Positions 63,688 to 64,000 of a stretch of DNA of 64,000 nucleotides are shown piece by piece; position 1 is the stretch's first letter, and the number at the start of each line of letters is the position of its first letter. The DNA comes from Strigamia acuminata (Eukaryota; Arthropoda; Chilopoda; Geophilomorpha; Linotaeniidae). The translations under genes were made by a program, and so were the position numbers. The notes under the pieces are model-generated. The model saw only the letters and a list, made by a program, of their open reading frames with translations, was not told the origin of the DNA and did no database searches. The DNA is taken from assembly GCA_949358305.1 (NCBI GenBank), contig OX442315.1, positions 4,588,001 through 4,652,000 on the forward strand. The letters are read 5' to 3'.

Positions 63688-64000
63688 TGTTACGTGGCCA
63701 GACTGACTACTGTTTGACCACGTAAATAACTTAATTTGGACTGAGTCTAATCAAAGACTAATTGCATTTATTTAATGACTTGGGGTGTAAATAAGAAGGA
63801 CTCATTGGTTATGTTTAAATTATATAAAATATATTTATTCTGTTATAAAACATAAAGCATAAAGCAATTGCAAAGAATAATCAACTTAAGACTAACTTAA
63901 AACTAAACTAAAACTATCTTAATTCTATGAGCATGAATAACACTAAATTCTATCACATTAAAACCTTGAGATGCCACTGCAATAACTGCCTGACAAGCTC
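63688..64000. repeat. LTR-like terminus at window edge
   Basis: Begins TGTTACGTGGCCAGACTG, an LTR-type start. It contains ATTATATAAAATATATTTATTCTG, close in layout to 6395-6415 of the gypsy 1 LTR in plus orientation. It may be part of an LTR. The other end lies outside the window. Confidence 0.4.

Overview
The window is repeat-dominated genomic DNA from an animal, probably an arthropod or another invertebrate. The evidence is GT-AG introns, a DEG/ENaC-type ion-channel gene, Tc1/mariner, pogo, hAT, DIRS, Ty3/gypsy and Ty1/copia elements, and copia primer-binding sites that match the 3' end of animal initiator tRNA-Met. I cannot name the species. There are no bacterial genes, CRISPR arrays or rRNA genes, and I did not recognise a tRNA gene.

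Layout. 1-7.3 kb: the 5' part of a minus-strand Ty3/gypsy element with an unusually large Gag, a tandem -1 slippery site, a tRNA-Pro-type primer site and a 1-kb LTR. 7.4-9.2 kb: three tandem-repeat blocks (151, 20 and 42 bp units). 9.3-25.3 kb: a minus-strand multi-exon DEG/ENaC gene. One exon (18180-18966) runs without a stop from the second membrane segment of one channel domain into the first membrane segment of a second, so the gene appears to encode two channel units in one chain. Its introns hold a pogo-like MITE, a broken DIRS element, a TA-flanked MITE, a gypsy integrase relic, and a three-level nest (Tc1 element containing a P-like element containing a mariner-type MITE). 25.36-30.09 kb: a complete, apparently young Ty3/gypsy element with identical LTRs and a 5-bp target duplication.

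30.5-56.5 kb: a large foldback complex. A left arm (30.48-32.63 kb) recurs inverted on the right (47.4-49.9 kb and 56.2-56.5 kb). It contains a 56-bp hairpin minisatellite and, on the right, four tandem copies of a 1.69-kb unit. Two different, full-coding Ty1/copia elements sit in the minisatellite at the same nucleotide of adjacent units, in the same orientation, each with an AATTT duplication. A palindromic block (46.3-47.4 kb) separates the arms, and a hAT MITE (55.2-55.6 kb) lies on the right.

56.5-64 kb: dispersed palindromic repeats, then a decayed Ty3/gypsy gag and an LTR-like end. The only candidate host gene is the DEG/ENaC gene. The four retroelement reading frames are Gag or Gag-Pol polyproteins that would act within their own elements.
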